A stretch of DNA of 43,548 nt from Pontibacter qinzhouensis (GCF_008017455.1 NZ_VRTY01000051.1:1-43548), one strand, 5' to 3'; numbered from the stretch's first letter, positions 26,322 through 34,651 are shown. Numbers and translations: made by a program. Notes: generated from the sequence alone by a model not told the origin.

Positions 26322-27305
26322 ATGAGCTATGAAACGTTAAACAGATTCGACCGGATAGTGGCCATCCTGATTCATTTGCAATCGGGTCGGGTGGTGAAGG
26401 CACAGGAGCTGGCCGATCGGTTTCAGGTGAGTCTGCGTACGATTTACCGCGATGTGCGCTCGCTGGAGGCAGCCGGTGTACCCATAGCCGGAGAGGCTGG
26501 CGTAGGCTATTGCATTCTGGAAGGGTACCGCTTACCGCCGGTTATGTTTACCCGCGAAGAAGCCGGAAGCTTTGTAGCAGCCGAAAAACTCATGCAGAAA
26601 TTCAGCGACAAAACGTTGGGCACCTATTACCAGTCGGCTATGTACAAGGTAAAATCGGTGCTGCGCGGCAATGCCAAAGACAGAGTAGCCGCTTTGGAGG
26701 CGCAGATTTGGGTAAACTCTACCCAGGAAATTTTTAACGAAGATGTTCCTGATGCCCTCGATGTACTGTTAGATGGCATGGCCGATAAAAAACAAGTGGC
26801 GCTTTTGTATAAAACCCTCTCATCGGAAACTCCGACCAACCGAATTATTGAGCCTATCGGCTTATTTAACGAGAACAATTATTGGTACGTGATGGGGTAT
26901 TGCCTTCTCCGGAAAGATTACCGGCAGTTCAGAACAGACCGGATGCTGGCGATTAAGCGAACCGACACTCCGTTTACAAAAGAGCATGGCAGCATAGACC
27001 AATATCGCAACAGAGAAGACAATGGCCCAAAAACCAAGGTCGTAATCCGGGTTGATAAAGAAACAGCCCGGTTCATCCAGAACGGAAGAAAATACTACGG
27101 ATTTGTGTCGGAGGAAGTCGTGGGCGAACAAATAGAGATGACTTTTATGACCTGCGACTCTTATGATGGGCTGCCGCGCTGGTACCTGATGTTTGCCGAC
27201 TGTGCCGAAATAGTGGAACCAGAGAGTTTCAGGGAGCGGGTGAGTGAACTTCTCCGGAAAGCCAGGCAAAATCTGCAAGTAAAAAAAGAGGAACTGGTAA
27301 ATTAG
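26322..27305 (+). CDS. HTH_11/WYL-domain transcriptional regulator (YafY type)
   Basis: A 327-residue DNA-binding regulator. The N-terminal winged helix-turn-helix (residues 1-60) has the typical VKAQELADRFQVSLRTIYRDVRSLE. A linker with the conserved GYCILEGYRLPPVMFT follows. The WYL domain covers about residues 140-235 and has ENNYWYVMGYCLLRKDYRQFRTDRM, corresponding to the conserved WYxxA/YC...R..FRLDRI pattern. A WCX-like C-terminal part completes the protein. WYL proteins sense small ligands or nucleic acid in many pathways and usually regulate nearby genes, but no obvious target adjoins. The DinB pair downstream is on the opposite strand. Confidence 0.92.
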   Translation: MSYETLNRFDRIVAILIHLQSGRVVKAQELADRFQVSLRTIYRDVRSLEAAGVPIAGEAGVGYCILEGYRLPPVMFTREEAGSFVAAEKLMQKFSDKTLGTYYQSAMYKVKSVLRGNAKDRVAALEAQIWVNSTQEIFNEDVPDALDVLLDGMADKKQVALLYKTLSSETPTNRIIEPIGLFNENNYWYVMGYCLLRKDYRQFRTDRMLAIKRTDTPFTKEHGSIDQYRNREDNGPKTKVVIRVDKETARFIQNGRKYYGFVSEEVVGEQIEMTFMTCDSYDGLPRWYLMFADCAEIVEPESFRERVSELLRKARQNLQVKKEELVN

Positions 27306-27313
27306 TGCTTCGC

Positions 27314-27486
27314 AAATTAGAAATTAAAAATTATTATGGCGCAAGTGTCCTCTCATCGCTTGTAACTACTATTCCACGGTCTCTGGCAGCTTTAAATTTC
27401 TTATGCAGGCACCTGAATTTTTGAGTAATTAAGTTTAAGGAGGCTTTAGAAATCTGCGGCTACCATCATTTTCTAATTTTTAATTT
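27314..27486. repeat. AT-rich inverted-arm intergenic element
   Basis: The left arm is AAATTAGAAATTAAAAATTA (27314 on) and the right arm is TTTCTAATTTTTAATTT (to 27486). They enclose about 130 bases without similarity to the element at 5287. It fills the gap between the converging WYL and small-protein genes. Confidence 0.5.
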
Positions 27487-27495
27487 GAAAGCGTA

Positions 27496-27717
27496 TTAAT
27501 CTGCCAGCTCTTCGCAGGAGAAACCGGCAAGGGCCAGGTGTTCTATTACAGCAGATGCCTGCAGCGAAACGGCCTCGACCCGGAGAATGTGGTCGCAATC
27601 TCCCAGGTCGAAGTTCCATTTTTCACAGGTATTCATCAGCTTATTCAGGATTGGTTTTACTTGCCTCACCTTCCGGCGGTTTGTCACCGTTGTTTTGAAT
27701 ACCAGTACTTGTTTCAT
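27496..27717 (-). CDS. small conserved-looking hypothetical protein
   Basis: A 73-residue protein I do not recognise by name. It begins MKQVLVFKTTV and has a beta-alpha-beta-beta-alpha-beta pattern suggestive of a ferredoxin-like fold similar to heavy-metal-associated domains. It lacks the CxxC metal pair, and its only cysteines are isolated (CEKW, GDCDH, FSCEE). A fold-level match does not give a function. It starts 17 bases after the DinB gene stop on the same strand, so the two are probably co-transcribed. The length and regular secondary structure argue for a real gene. Confidence 0.65.
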   Translation of the reverse strand: MKQVLVFKTTVTNRRKVRQVKPILNKLMNTCEKWNFDLGDCDHILRVEAVSLQASAVIEHLALAGFSCEELAD

Positions 27718-27734
27718 GTGTTGTTTTGTAAGCG

Positions 27735-28229
27735 CTATCTTTCCCAGAAATAAGGTGGTTCAATGCCAAGCGACCGCAGGAACACATAGGCTTGCGCCCG
27801 GTGATGAATTTCGTTATCGATAAAGTAGAAGATAGAGGACCAGACGGTGCCTTCGTACAGGCCGAACGTTACGATGCTATCACTAAACCGCTCATCCGGA
27901 ATCTGTGCCCAATACTTGTTTATGTCTTCTGTGGCCTCGTCCCATAGGCGCAGTATGTCTGCCTTGGTTTTAGATTGATCCAGGTGCTCGTCCAGTTCTT
28001 CTGTACTGCCCTTGGCTACCTGCCTGATGCCCGGAACGGCAATCGCCAGCAGTTCCTGCACCATGCCGGCAAATGGCCGCATGCCGCCTACCGAATACTC
28101 AAAAAACTCTTTCTCCGGAAACGCTTCGATAACCCGTCGTGTCAGGGCGCGGTGCCCTTGCCAGTGCGCCAGCAGATCGGCCGATGTAAGAACAGAGGAT
28201 GTCTGGATGTTAGTGCTTGCTGTGTTCAT
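27735..28229 (-). CDS. DinB family protein
   Basis: A 164-residue four-helix protein of the DinB/YfiT-like metalloenzyme fold. The typical layout is visible: an N-terminal helix with LLAHWQGHRALTRRVIEAFPE, a central part with YSVGGMRPFAGMVQELLAI, and a C-terminal helix with YFIDNEIHHRAQAYVFLRSLG. The EIHHRAQ segment supplies the histidine pair that, with His24 or nearby, binds metal in this fold. Most DinB proteins have unknown substrates, though some are thiol-transferases. The predicted promoter box TACCTTTG lies 35-42 bases upstream of the start. It is followed by a 73-residue partner gene. Confidence 0.88.
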   Translation of the reverse strand: MNTASTNIQTSSVLTSADLLAHWQGHRALTRRVIEAFPEKEFFEYSVGGMRPFAGMVQELLAIAVPGIRQVAKGSTEELDEHLDQSKTKADILRLWDEATEDINKYWAQIPDERFSDSIVTFGLYEGTVWSSIFYFIDNEIHHRAQAYVFLRSLGIEPPYFWER

Positions 28230-28536
28230 GGTTTTAATTTTGTTTGAGGTTTTTGATATAAAACAAAGGTAAAACCTGCCTATGACAACAGTCTGTCAGC
28301 AGCAACCGACTATTTTTTCTTCATCAGAAAAATTATTTCTGGTAGCAGCAAGTTGCAGGAATTCAGGCATGAAATGCGACAGAAGCGGCTAAAGAGTAAA
28401 TTTTAAAAGTCTGATGCAACCGTGGCCGGATTTTTGGGGTCATGGGAGTAGTTGGCACAATTAATAGCTTATTCAGCAGATAAATTTGGCGTGCCAGACA
28501 AACTTTAGTTTTCCTTTTACCTTTATACACTTTATC
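28230..28536. other. divergent intergenic region of DinB and DUF4397 genes
   Basis: There are 307 bases without a gene. They contain the DinB promoter box at 28264 and TAAATTTG near 28482, a candidate -7 box for the DUF4397 gene. No copy of the repeat families is seen here. Confidence 0.5.
28264..28271 (-). promoter_or_regulatory. candidate -7 promoter element of the DinB gene
   Basis: On the minus strand TACCTTTG matches TAnnTTTG, 35 bases before the DinB start. The -33 partner is unclear. Confidence 0.4.
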
Positions 28537-29256
28537 ATGCAAAACCTTTTAAAGAAGTTTTCTTTCAAAAAAAGTACCACCTACCTCTGTGGCTTCCTGC
28601 TGGCTACCTCCCTTACCGGCTGCTTTAAAAACGATGACCCTGCGCCACAGGAGCAGATACCGGTTGGCATCGTTTCTGTTTACCACGGCATCGCCACCAA
28701 CCAGGAGTTTGATTTGCTTGCCGATAATCAGGCAGTATTTAACAGAGCTATTAAGTACAGTGAGTATACTGGCTACCAGCAGTTTAGAACTGGCAACCGC
28801 AACTTTAAGTTTACGCCTGCCAATGCTATTAATGCTGTAATAGATACCACTTTTAACATACAAGATGGCAAATACTATTCGTTATTTGTGGCCGGAACTG
28901 AGCAGCAGGCCAGGCTAGTAGCTGTAAGAGACAGTATATTTACGCCGGTAGCAGGTAAAGCATTTCTGCGGGTTATCAACCTGTCTCCTGATGTGGCCTC
29001 TACCGACATCAGAACAACAGACAATGTGACGCTGGCCGATAACCTGCCTTACAAAAGCATAACGCAATTTATGGTTGTAGATGCCACCACGCATACGCTG
29101 CAAATTACTGGCGCAGATTCGGAGGCTGTGCTGCTGCCAAACTCCAATGTATCGTTAGCGGCCGGTAATTATTATACCATTATTTTGCGTGGCCGTGCCG
29201 CTCAACCCGCCGGAAGCACTTATGGGCTTAATGCGCAGGTGGTTCGAAGCTTTTAA
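28537..29256 (+). CDS. DUF4397 domain lipoprotein
   Basis: A 239-residue protein. Starting at the ATG at 28537, it has a signal ending TSLTGC near residue 27, so it is an envelope lipoprotein. The reading frame is open 17 codons further upstream, but that would bury the signal. The mature part shows the DUF4397 pattern: KAFLRVINLSPDVASTDIRTTDNVTLADNLPYKSITQFM, shown here as the region at about 160-195, then GNYYTIILRGRA near the end. DUF4397 is a beta-sandwich domain common in secreted Bacteroidota proteins, and its role is unknown. It is monocistronic and ends before a 20-bp terminator hairpin. Confidence 0.85.
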   Translation: MQNLLKKFSFKKSTTYLCGFLLATSLTGCFKNDDPAPQEQIPVGIVSVYHGIATNQEFDLLADNQAVFNRAIKYSEYTGYQQFRTGNRNFKFTPANAINAVIDTTFNIQDGKYYSLFVAGTEQQARLVAVRDSIFTPVAGKAFLRVINLSPDVASTDIRTTDNVTLADNLPYKSITQFMVVDATTHTLQITGADSEAVLLPNSNVSLAAGNYYTIILRGRAAQPAGSTYGLNAQVVRSF

Positions 29257-29290
29257 CCAAACCTACAAAGAGCTTGTGCTCCTACTTAAG

Positions 29291-29337
29291 ATAAAGCAGA
29301 AAAGGCTACCCGCAACAGGTAGCCTTTTCTGCTTTAT
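29291..29337. terminator. 20-bp hairpin terminator, convergent genes
   Basis: A 20-bp perfect stem (29291-29310 with 29318-29337, inner part GGCTACC/GGTAGCC) has a seven-base loop. It starts 35 bases past the DUF4397 stop, and the T-rich right arm suits termination of that gene. Confidence 0.87.
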
Positions 29338-29356
29338 TCTATTTAGATTCCTTTTT

Positions 29357-29413
29357 ACCCTTGAAGCATTTTGCCTGAAAAAGCTTCTGAAGAGCTTTTT
29401 TATTCAAATAATC
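29357..29413 (+). repeat. 57-nt bipartite repeat, copy J
   Basis: It starts ACCCTTGAA, has a reduced core CTTCTGAAG and ends ATTCAAATAATC, with the inner octamer inverted as in copy D. It lies 20 bases beyond the hairpin terminator, with the same orientation as the DUF4397 gene. Confidence 0.8.
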
Positions 29414-29450
29414 CGACTTGTTAAGGGTAAAGCCGATGGTGCAGCACGTG

Positions 29451-31844
29451 TTATTTCAGCACGGCCAGGGTAGCACCGTCTCCGCCTCGTTCTTCGGCCT
29501 CGCTACCTAAACTGGCCACCTCCCGCACCGAGTACAGGTAATCGCGCACTATCTGGCGCAGAATGCCGTTGCCACGGCCGTGGATGATCTTGATCTCCGG
29601 CATGCCGAGCATAATGGCTTCGTCGGTAAAGTTCATCACTTTAGTCAGGGCATCTTCTGCGTACTCGCCTCTTATGTCGAGGGTGGAGGTGAAGTCGGCC
29701 ATGCGTTGCGTTATGTTCATGCCTTTAGCAAAACCGCCGCCAGCTTCCGCCTTCGTCTTTTTCTTACTGGCTACCTGCCCCTCTACCCTCTCCAGGTTAT
29801 CAACTTTCACGTAGGTTTTCATGCCACCAAACATGACTTCTGCTGTTTTGCCTTTCATGCCTACCACCTGGCCAATAGAGTCCTGCCCCACCAGCGATAC
29901 GTTGTCTCCTTCTTTCAGGGCTCCGGCTGCTACGCGTTTGTAGGCTGGCCGTGGCTCTTCTTTCCGGACTTCGGTAGCAAATGTTTCCAGCTCCTGCCGG
30001 GCCTGTTTGGTCTGCTCCTTTTCGGCCTGGCTCTGCTTTATTTGTTGAATAGTGGCCTCGATTTTCTGGTTTGCATCTTTTAACAGCAGTTTCGCTTTGC
30101 CTTTGGCTTCGCGCATAATGTCCTGCTTGCTCTCGTCGAGGTAGTTTTTAAGGTCGGTGTAATCTTTTACCGATGCTTTTAACTTGCGTTCCTGCGTGGC
30201 GACCTCCCGCAGCTTGTTTTCCAGCTCCATCTTCTCGCTTTCCAACTCTTCGAGCAGGCGGTCGTAGCGGATTTTGTCTTTACCGACCAGGCTGCTGGCT
30301 TTGTCTACGATGTGTTTCGGCAAACCTATTTTACGCGCTATCTCAATGGCGAACGAAGAACCCGGCTTCCCGATTTCCAGCTGGTAGAGCGGTTGCAGGT
30401 TTTTATGGTCGTAGCGCATGGCACCATTCACGATGCCGGGTGTGCGCTCGGCAAAGTTCTTCAGGTTGGTGTAGTGGGTGGTAATCACGCCAAACACTTT
30501 GCTGTCGTTCAGATTCTGCAACACGGCTTCTGCTATGGCACCTCCCAGCACGGGCTCCGTTCCGGTACCAAACTCATCTATCAGCACAAGGCTGTTTTTG
30601 TCGGCCACGGTCACGAACTTTTTCATGTTGGTGAGGTGGGAGCTGTAGGTACTCAGGTCGTTTTCGATAGATTGCTCATCACCGATATCAATAAAAATAT
30701 CCTGAAAGATACCAGCCTCTGAGCCATCTGCTGCCGAAATGAGCATACCGCACTGCAGCATGTACTGCATCAGGCCCACAGTTTTTAAGCTCACCGATTT
30801 ACCGCCGGCGTTCGGCCCCGAAATGAGCAGCAGGCGCTGGTCGCGGTTCAGGTGCAGGCTCATAGGCACGGTTGGCCGCCCCAGCTGCTTATGCGACAGG
30901 TATAGCAACGGGTGAAAAGCCTCTTTCCAGTTAATGTGCGGGTACTTCACCAAAATAGGCAAAGTTCCCTCCACTCTTCGTGCAAAAGCAGCTTTGGCCC
31001 TGATAAAATCGAGCAGACCCAGGTATTGGTACGCCTTCCGCAGCTCCGGCACATGGCCGCGCAGCGTGTTAGTGAGGCCAACCAGTATCCGGATCAGTTC
31101 GCGATGGTACGCGTTCTCGAGGTCCTTGATGTCGTTATTAAGTTCAAAAATAGACTCCGGCTCAATAAAAACCGTTTGCCCCGTATTCGACTCATCGTGG
31201 ATCAGACCTTTGAGGCGGCGTTTATGTTCAGCAATAACCGGAATAACCAAACGGCCACCACGAATGGTGGGCTCGGCATCGCCGGGAGTCCAGCCCTGGC
31301 CTTTCGCATGTTTTATGATAGACTGAATTTGCTTGCGCAGAATGCCTTGCTGGTGAATAAGCTCCCGTTTCAGGCGCTGCAGCTCTGGTGTGGCATCGTC
31401 GCGCACCGAACCGGCATCGTCTACCACCTTGTCGAGGGCAGCGATAAGCGAGCGCTCTACGGCCACGTTGGCACCAAGCGCCTTCAGGGCCTCAAACTTG
31501 CCTTCTTCCGTACCCGAAATAAAGGTGAGTGAGCTACGGATGGTCCTGAGCGACATTTTAATCTCGTAGAAAGCCGACACATCGAGGAAAGACCCAACGA
31601 GCGTTGCCCGGTCGAGGTAAGCGGTTACATCGTAATAATGCTGCAGCGGAATTTCAGCATCCGACTCCAGCAATTGTTTAAATTCGTCTGTTTGCTGTAA
31701 GAGTTTCTGCACCAGGTCGTGCCGGGCCAGGAACTGCATGCGGTTAACGAAATGGCGACCCAACGGGCTCAGGCAAAGCTCCGAGAGCATGTCGCGCACC
31801 TGCGAAAAACCGATTTTTATTTCAAAGTTGTCTGGATAGATCAA
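29451..31844 (-). CDS. mutS2: MutS2 family ATPase/endonuclease
   Basis: A 797-residue MutS2 protein. MutS2 acts on recombination intermediates and in some bacteria on stalled ribosomes. The N-terminal core and clamp helices lead to the ATPase domain, with Walker A SGPNAGGKS near residue 340 and Walker B VLIDEFGTGTEP. A long coiled coil (about 515-625) follows. A KOW-like segment AGALKEGDNVSLVGQDSIGQV lies near 655. The C-terminal Smr nuclease domain begins TLDIRGEYAEDA and includes IIHGRGNGILR. The length fits (780-800). The only start before an in-frame stop is a TTG at 31844; the next is an internal Met at residue 18. Which of the two known MutS2 activities applies is unknown. Confidence 0.94.
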   Translation of the reverse strand: MIYPDNFEIKIGFSQVRDMLSELCLSPLGRHFVNRMQFLARHDLVQKLLQQTDEFKQLLESDAEIPLQHYYDVTAYLDRATLVGSFLDVSAFYEIKMSLRTIRSSLTFISGTEEGKFEALKALGANVAVERSLIAALDKVVDDAGSVRDDATPELQRLKRELIHQQGILRKQIQSIIKHAKGQGWTPGDAEPTIRGGRLVIPVIAEHKRRLKGLIHDESNTGQTVFIEPESIFELNNDIKDLENAYHRELIRILVGLTNTLRGHVPELRKAYQYLGLLDFIRAKAAFARRVEGTLPILVKYPHINWKEAFHPLLYLSHKQLGRPTVPMSLHLNRDQRLLLISGPNAGGKSVSLKTVGLMQYMLQCGMLISAADGSEAGIFQDIFIDIGDEQSIENDLSTYSSHLTNMKKFVTVADKNSLVLIDEFGTGTEPVLGGAIAEAVLQNLNDSKVFGVITTHYTNLKNFAERTPGIVNGAMRYDHKNLQPLYQLEIGKPGSSFAIEIARKIGLPKHIVDKASSLVGKDKIRYDRLLEELESEKMELENKLREVATQERKLKASVKDYTDLKNYLDESKQDIMREAKGKAKLLLKDANQKIEATIQQIKQSQAEKEQTKQARQELETFATEVRKEEPRPAYKRVAAGALKEGDNVSLVGQDSIGQVVGMKGKTAEVMFGGMKTYVKVDNLERVEGQVASKKKTKAEAGGGFAKGMNITQRMADFTSTLDIRGEYAEDALTKVMNFTDEAIMLGMPEIKIIHGRGNGILRQIVRDYLYSVREVASLGSEAEERGGDGATLAVLK

Positions 31845-31864
31845 TGTTATCTTTTAATTTGTAG

Positions 31865-31872
31865 CAAAATTA
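31865..31872 (-). promoter_or_regulatory. candidate -7 promoter element of mutS2
   Basis: On the minus strand TAATTTTG fits TAnnTTTG and lies 21 bases before the TTG start. The nearest TTG upstream is only 13 bases away, so the -33 element is not standard. Confidence 0.35.
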
Positions 31873-32036
31873 GCCTTTTTCATAACAATTCTGACTATCT
31901 GTTTCGTTCGCTGCAGCCACACTTTCAGAACAGGAATTATTTGGAGACTTGGAAATTCGGAAATTAAAAAATGAATGCATCCTCTGATCCTGTTACCCTG
32001 ATTCAGATAAAACCAGATCTAAAGGGCCACAGGCTC

Positions 32037-32070
32037 AACTTTTAACTCAAAACTCTTAACTTTTAACTAA
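32037..32070 (+). repeat. AACTCTTAACT-type short-period tract
   Basis: Units of AACTTTTAACT, AAAACTCTTAAC and TTTTAACTAA occur directly before the YhcH-family start codon. They resemble the tract at 11851-11882. The position suggests they form part of the leader, but no function is visible. Confidence 0.5.
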
Positions 32071-32075
32071 ATAAC

Positions 32076-32531
32076 ATGATTTTAGATAAACTTCAGAACG
32101 CATCGCGTTACTATGGTCTGCACCCGCTGTTCGAGAAAGCATTTAACTTTCTGCAGTCTTTCGATCTGGAGACCATCAACACCGGCAAACATACGCTGCA
32201 GGGCGACGACCTTTTTGCCATCGTTTCGGATGGCACAGGTGTGCCGCAGGACCAGACGCGCATGGAGGCCCATAAAAAGTACATCGATATTCAGTACATC
32301 ATATCGGGCGTAGACCGCATGGGCTGGCAGGACCTGAGCCTGTGTGCTGCTCCCTCAGAACCCTACACAGATGAGCGTGATGTGGCTTTTTTTCCAGACA
32401 AACCTACCTCCTGGGTAGATGTTCCGGCTGGTTTCTATACCATTTTTTTCCCCGAAGATGTTCATGCCCCCCTTGGCAGCCCCACCCCACACCGAAAAGT
32501 TGTCATAAAAATTGCCACCACCCTTGGCTAA
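32076..32531 (+). CDS. YhcH/YjgK/YiaL family protein (DUF386)
   Basis: A 151-residue cupin-like protein. The family pattern is visible: RMEAHKKYIDIQYIISG near residues 66-82, supplying metal-ligand His and Glu, and FYTIFFPEDVHAPLG near 122-136, supplying the C-terminal His. Members are implicated in sugar or sialic-acid (anomer or transport) handling, mostly by gene context, but no such genes adjoin here. It is probably cytoplasmic, with no signal peptide. The stop codon and the last four codons (TTLG) lie in the left block of a 57-nt repeat. The lead-in contains a short-period AACTCTTAACT tract. Confidence 0.9.
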   Translation: MILDKLQNASRYYGLHPLFEKAFNFLQSFDLETINTGKHTLQGDDLFAIVSDGTGVPQDQTRMEAHKKYIDIQYIISGVDRMGWQDLSLCAAPSEPYTDERDVAFFPDKPTSWVDVPAGFYTIFFPEDVHAPLGSPTPHRKVVIKIATTLG

Positions 32532-32576
32532 AAATTTGCTAAAAGGCTTCTGGAGGGCATTTTGATTTAAATAATT
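32520..32576 (+). repeat. 57-nt bipartite repeat, copy K, overlapping the YhcH stop codon
   Basis: It starts ACCCTTGGC, has a weaker core GGCTTCTGGAGGGC and ends ATTTAAATAATT. The TAA stop of the YhcH-family gene (32529-32531) is the first codon after CTTGGC, inside the repeat. Confidence 0.82.
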
Positions 32577-32616
32577 TGCCGCGATGCATCTTTTTAGAAA
32601 TCAGGCCTGCCTTACT

Positions 32617-32663
32617 TATTTCTACCGCTGGTTACGGCTTCGCTTAAACCAGCGGTAGAAATA
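32617..32663. terminator. 17-bp perfect hairpin, possible terminator
   Basis: A 17-bp perfect stem pairs 32617-32633 with 32647-32663 (core TCTACCGCTGG/CCAGCGGTAGA) and closes a 13-base loop. No clear T run follows on the plus strand (ATAGAGCAG). It lies 41 bases before the pentapeptide gene and could terminate upstream transcripts or shape that gene's leader. Confidence 0.55.
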
Positions 32664-32703
32664 GAGCAGAAGCAAACACCAACTGCTTAATACCTTATCA
32701 CCT

Positions 32704-33276
32704 ATGGAAGCTGTATTTCACCAGGATAAAACGTTTGAAAAAATTAACTACGCGGGGCAAGTTGTGCACGACCGGGAGTTTGAAAACTGCACCTTTAAAC
32801 GCTGCGATTTTACAGGCAGCCAGTTTGCAGGTTGCCGCTTCCACGACTGCACCTTTGAGGGTTGTAACCTGGCCATGATTAAACTCAATCGCTCTACGCT
32901 GAATAATGTGGTGTTTACAGAGTGTAAATTAACTGGCATCAACTTCAGCGAATGCGAAGACATGTTGTTTACCGTAAAATTTGATACCTGCATTCTGGAC
33001 TATGCCTCCTTTATGCGGAAGAAAATGCCCGGCACCAGGTTTACCAGCTCCTCATTAAAAGAAGTGGTGTTTAGTCAGGCCAATCTTGAAAAAGCTGTTT
33101 TTGATAATTCCAACCTCGAAAGAGCCATTTTTAATCAAACCCAGCTTAAAAGCGCCGATTTTGTCACTGCCTATAACTTCGATATCGACCCGGAATTCAA
33201 CAACATCAAAAACGCCAGGTTCTCGCAATACGGCTTACCGGGCCTGCTTACCAAACATGATTTGCGTGTGGAGTAG
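32704..33276 (+). CDS. pentapeptide-repeat protein
   Basis: A 190-residue protein built almost entirely of A(D/N)LXX-like pentapeptides, from about residue 20 to 160. Examples are CTFKRCDFTGSQFAGCRF, ANLEKAVFDNSNLERAIF and TQLKSADF. These form a right-handed quadrilateral beta-helix. Some members (Qnr, MfpA, AlbG) mimic DNA and protect gyrase, but most have no known activity, and sequence alone cannot assign one here. There is no signal peptide or membrane anchor. It is probably monocistronic. Confidence 0.9.
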   Translation: MEAVFHQDKTFEKINYAGQVVHDREFENCTFKRCDFTGSQFAGCRFHDCTFEGCNLAMIKLNRSTLNNVVFTECKLTGINFSECEDMLFTVKFDTCILDYASFMRKKMPGTRFTSSSLKEVVFSQANLEKAVFDNSNLERAIFNQTQLKSADFVTAYNFDIDPEFNNIKNARFSQYGLPGLLTKHDLRVE

Positions 33277-33543
33277 CGCTTTTCTAAATTAAAAATTAGA
33301 ATTGAGAGGATTTAAGGACTTAGATTCTACTTTAAAGTCTGTCTTATTTGCTCCTTTCTCCCGATCACCAACAACTGGAAACAGCCAATTCTAACAGGTT
33401 ATGACGCACTCTGAAATTTAAAGAAGTGGTATCTACAGTCAGGTTAAACAGGATTATTTTCAACTAATTATTGCAGAAAAAAGGCCATGACAGATGCAGC
33501 GCTATGTTGCTTTTAAAGAACGAAATCAACCAAAAAAGATCGG

Positions 33544-34320
33544 CTAAAACTTCTCCTCCACCCCCAACCCGAAAAGAGCAAAGTCGTAGCGAACGGGGTC
33601 GGTTGGGTCGAAGGTGCGAAGGTGCCGGGTTAGTTCTTCGGCTGTCTCCCAGTCCATTTGCTTGCGTGTAATGAGGCAGAGCCTGCGGGCTACCCGCTCC
33701 ACGTGCACATCGCAGGGACAAACGAGGTCGGCCATTGGTATGTTGTTCCAGATGCCGAAATCAACGCCGGCATTGTCTTTTCTCACCATCCAGCGCAGGT
33801 ACATGTTCAGGCGTTTGCAGGCCGATTTACGGGCTGGCGTAGAAATGTGCTTGCGGGTACGGTGCGGTGCCTCCTCCAGGCTGAAAACGGTGTTATGGAA
33901 ATGCTCCAGCCGCTGCTTCTGAGTCTGCACCTGCTGTTGCGTGCCGGTAAAAGCGGTTTCGAGGCTATCGTGCTGCTGGTAGTACTGCCTGAAAAAGAAC
34001 AGCAGGTACAGCAGGTCGGTATCGTTAAAGGTGCGGTGCTTAAACCCCAGAAAACGTGTCAGGTCCTGCTCCTGGTGCTGCCTTATGAAATCGTGCGGGG
34101 CATTGTCCATGAGGTCCATCAGCTTCAGGCAATTCTGGATGATGGTCTTGCGCTGCCCCCAGGCCAGTATGGAAGCAAAAAAGCCACTGATCTCGATGTC
34201 CTGCTTTTTAGTAAACCGATGCGGAATAGAAATCGGGTCGTGCGGAATAAAAGCAGGTTGGTTATATTTTTCGGCCCGGTCGTTGAGCAGGGCTTTCACG
34301 CTGTTGAAGTCTGGAGTCAT
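33544..34320 (-). CDS. TIGR02757 family protein (DUF2400)
   Basis: A 258-residue protein of the TIGR02757/DUF2400 family, widespread in Bacteroidota and Campylobacterota, with no known activity. The family pattern includes DPISIPHRFTKKQDIEISGFFASILAWGQR near residues 25-54, RLNMYLRWMVRKDNAGVDFGIW near 170-192, and PCDVHVERVARRLCL with D/H residues near 200. The last blocks resemble helix-hairpin-helix glycosylase proteins in style, and a nucleic-acid link is inference only. No signal peptide is visible. The upstream gap (34321-34756) contains a 58-nt repeat and AT-rich arms. Confidence 0.88.
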   Translation of the reverse strand: MTPDFNSVKALLNDRAEKYNQPAFIPHDPISIPHRFTKKQDIEISGFFASILAWGQRKTIIQNCLKLMDLMDNAPHDFIRQHQEQDLTRFLGFKHRTFNDTDLLYLLFFFRQYYQQHDSLETAFTGTQQQVQTQKQRLEHFHNTVFSLEEAPHRTRKHISTPARKSACKRLNMYLRWMVRKDNAGVDFGIWNNIPMADLVCPCDVHVERVARRLCLITRKQMDWETAEELTRHLRTFDPTDPVRYDFALFGLGVEEKF

Positions 34321-34577
34321 GTAGCTGGTGCTTAAAGCTGTTAACGTTTGGGAGCAGTTTCAGGATTTAATTTTTAAGCGCATGGTGATTTTAGTGGCCG
34401 CAAGTTCATCATCCATTTTGCAGACCTCCTGGCGCTCAACGTTAAAAAAATTCTACCTTATTTTAAACGCAAGAGCCTGAACTACTACAGCTCAGGCCCC
34501 AGAATAGATTAGTATGAATTTCAAGTTAATGTAACTCATTGATCACTGAATCACTTACATAAAATTCAAGCAACCCC

Positions 34578-34635
34578 AATTATTTAAATAAAAACGGCCT
34601 TCAGAAGCAATTATGCACCTTTGGAGGTCAAGGGT
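34578..34635 (-). repeat. 58-nt bipartite repeat, copy L
   Basis: On the minus strand it starts ACCCTTGAC, has the core GCTTCTGAAGG and ends ATTTAAATAATT. It lies 122 bases past the stop of the LysM gene (-), in the same orientation. Confidence 0.85.
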
Positions 34636-34651
34636 ACAATAGTGCTCTTCC

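Noticed and set aside
30912..31532. Open frame of 206 codons antisense to mutS2
   Set aside because: It lies opposite the conserved MutS2 clamp region and has no recognisable domain or start context.
33397..33413. Third full copy of the MITE-like element
   Set aside because: Only about 20 bases resemble an end (GGTTATGACGCACTCTG); no opposite end was found, so it is noted as a fragment at most.
34475..34497. Hairpin GCCTGA/TCAGGC as a terminator
   Set aside because: The stem is only six base pairs with an 11-base loop and no T run, so it is not convincing.
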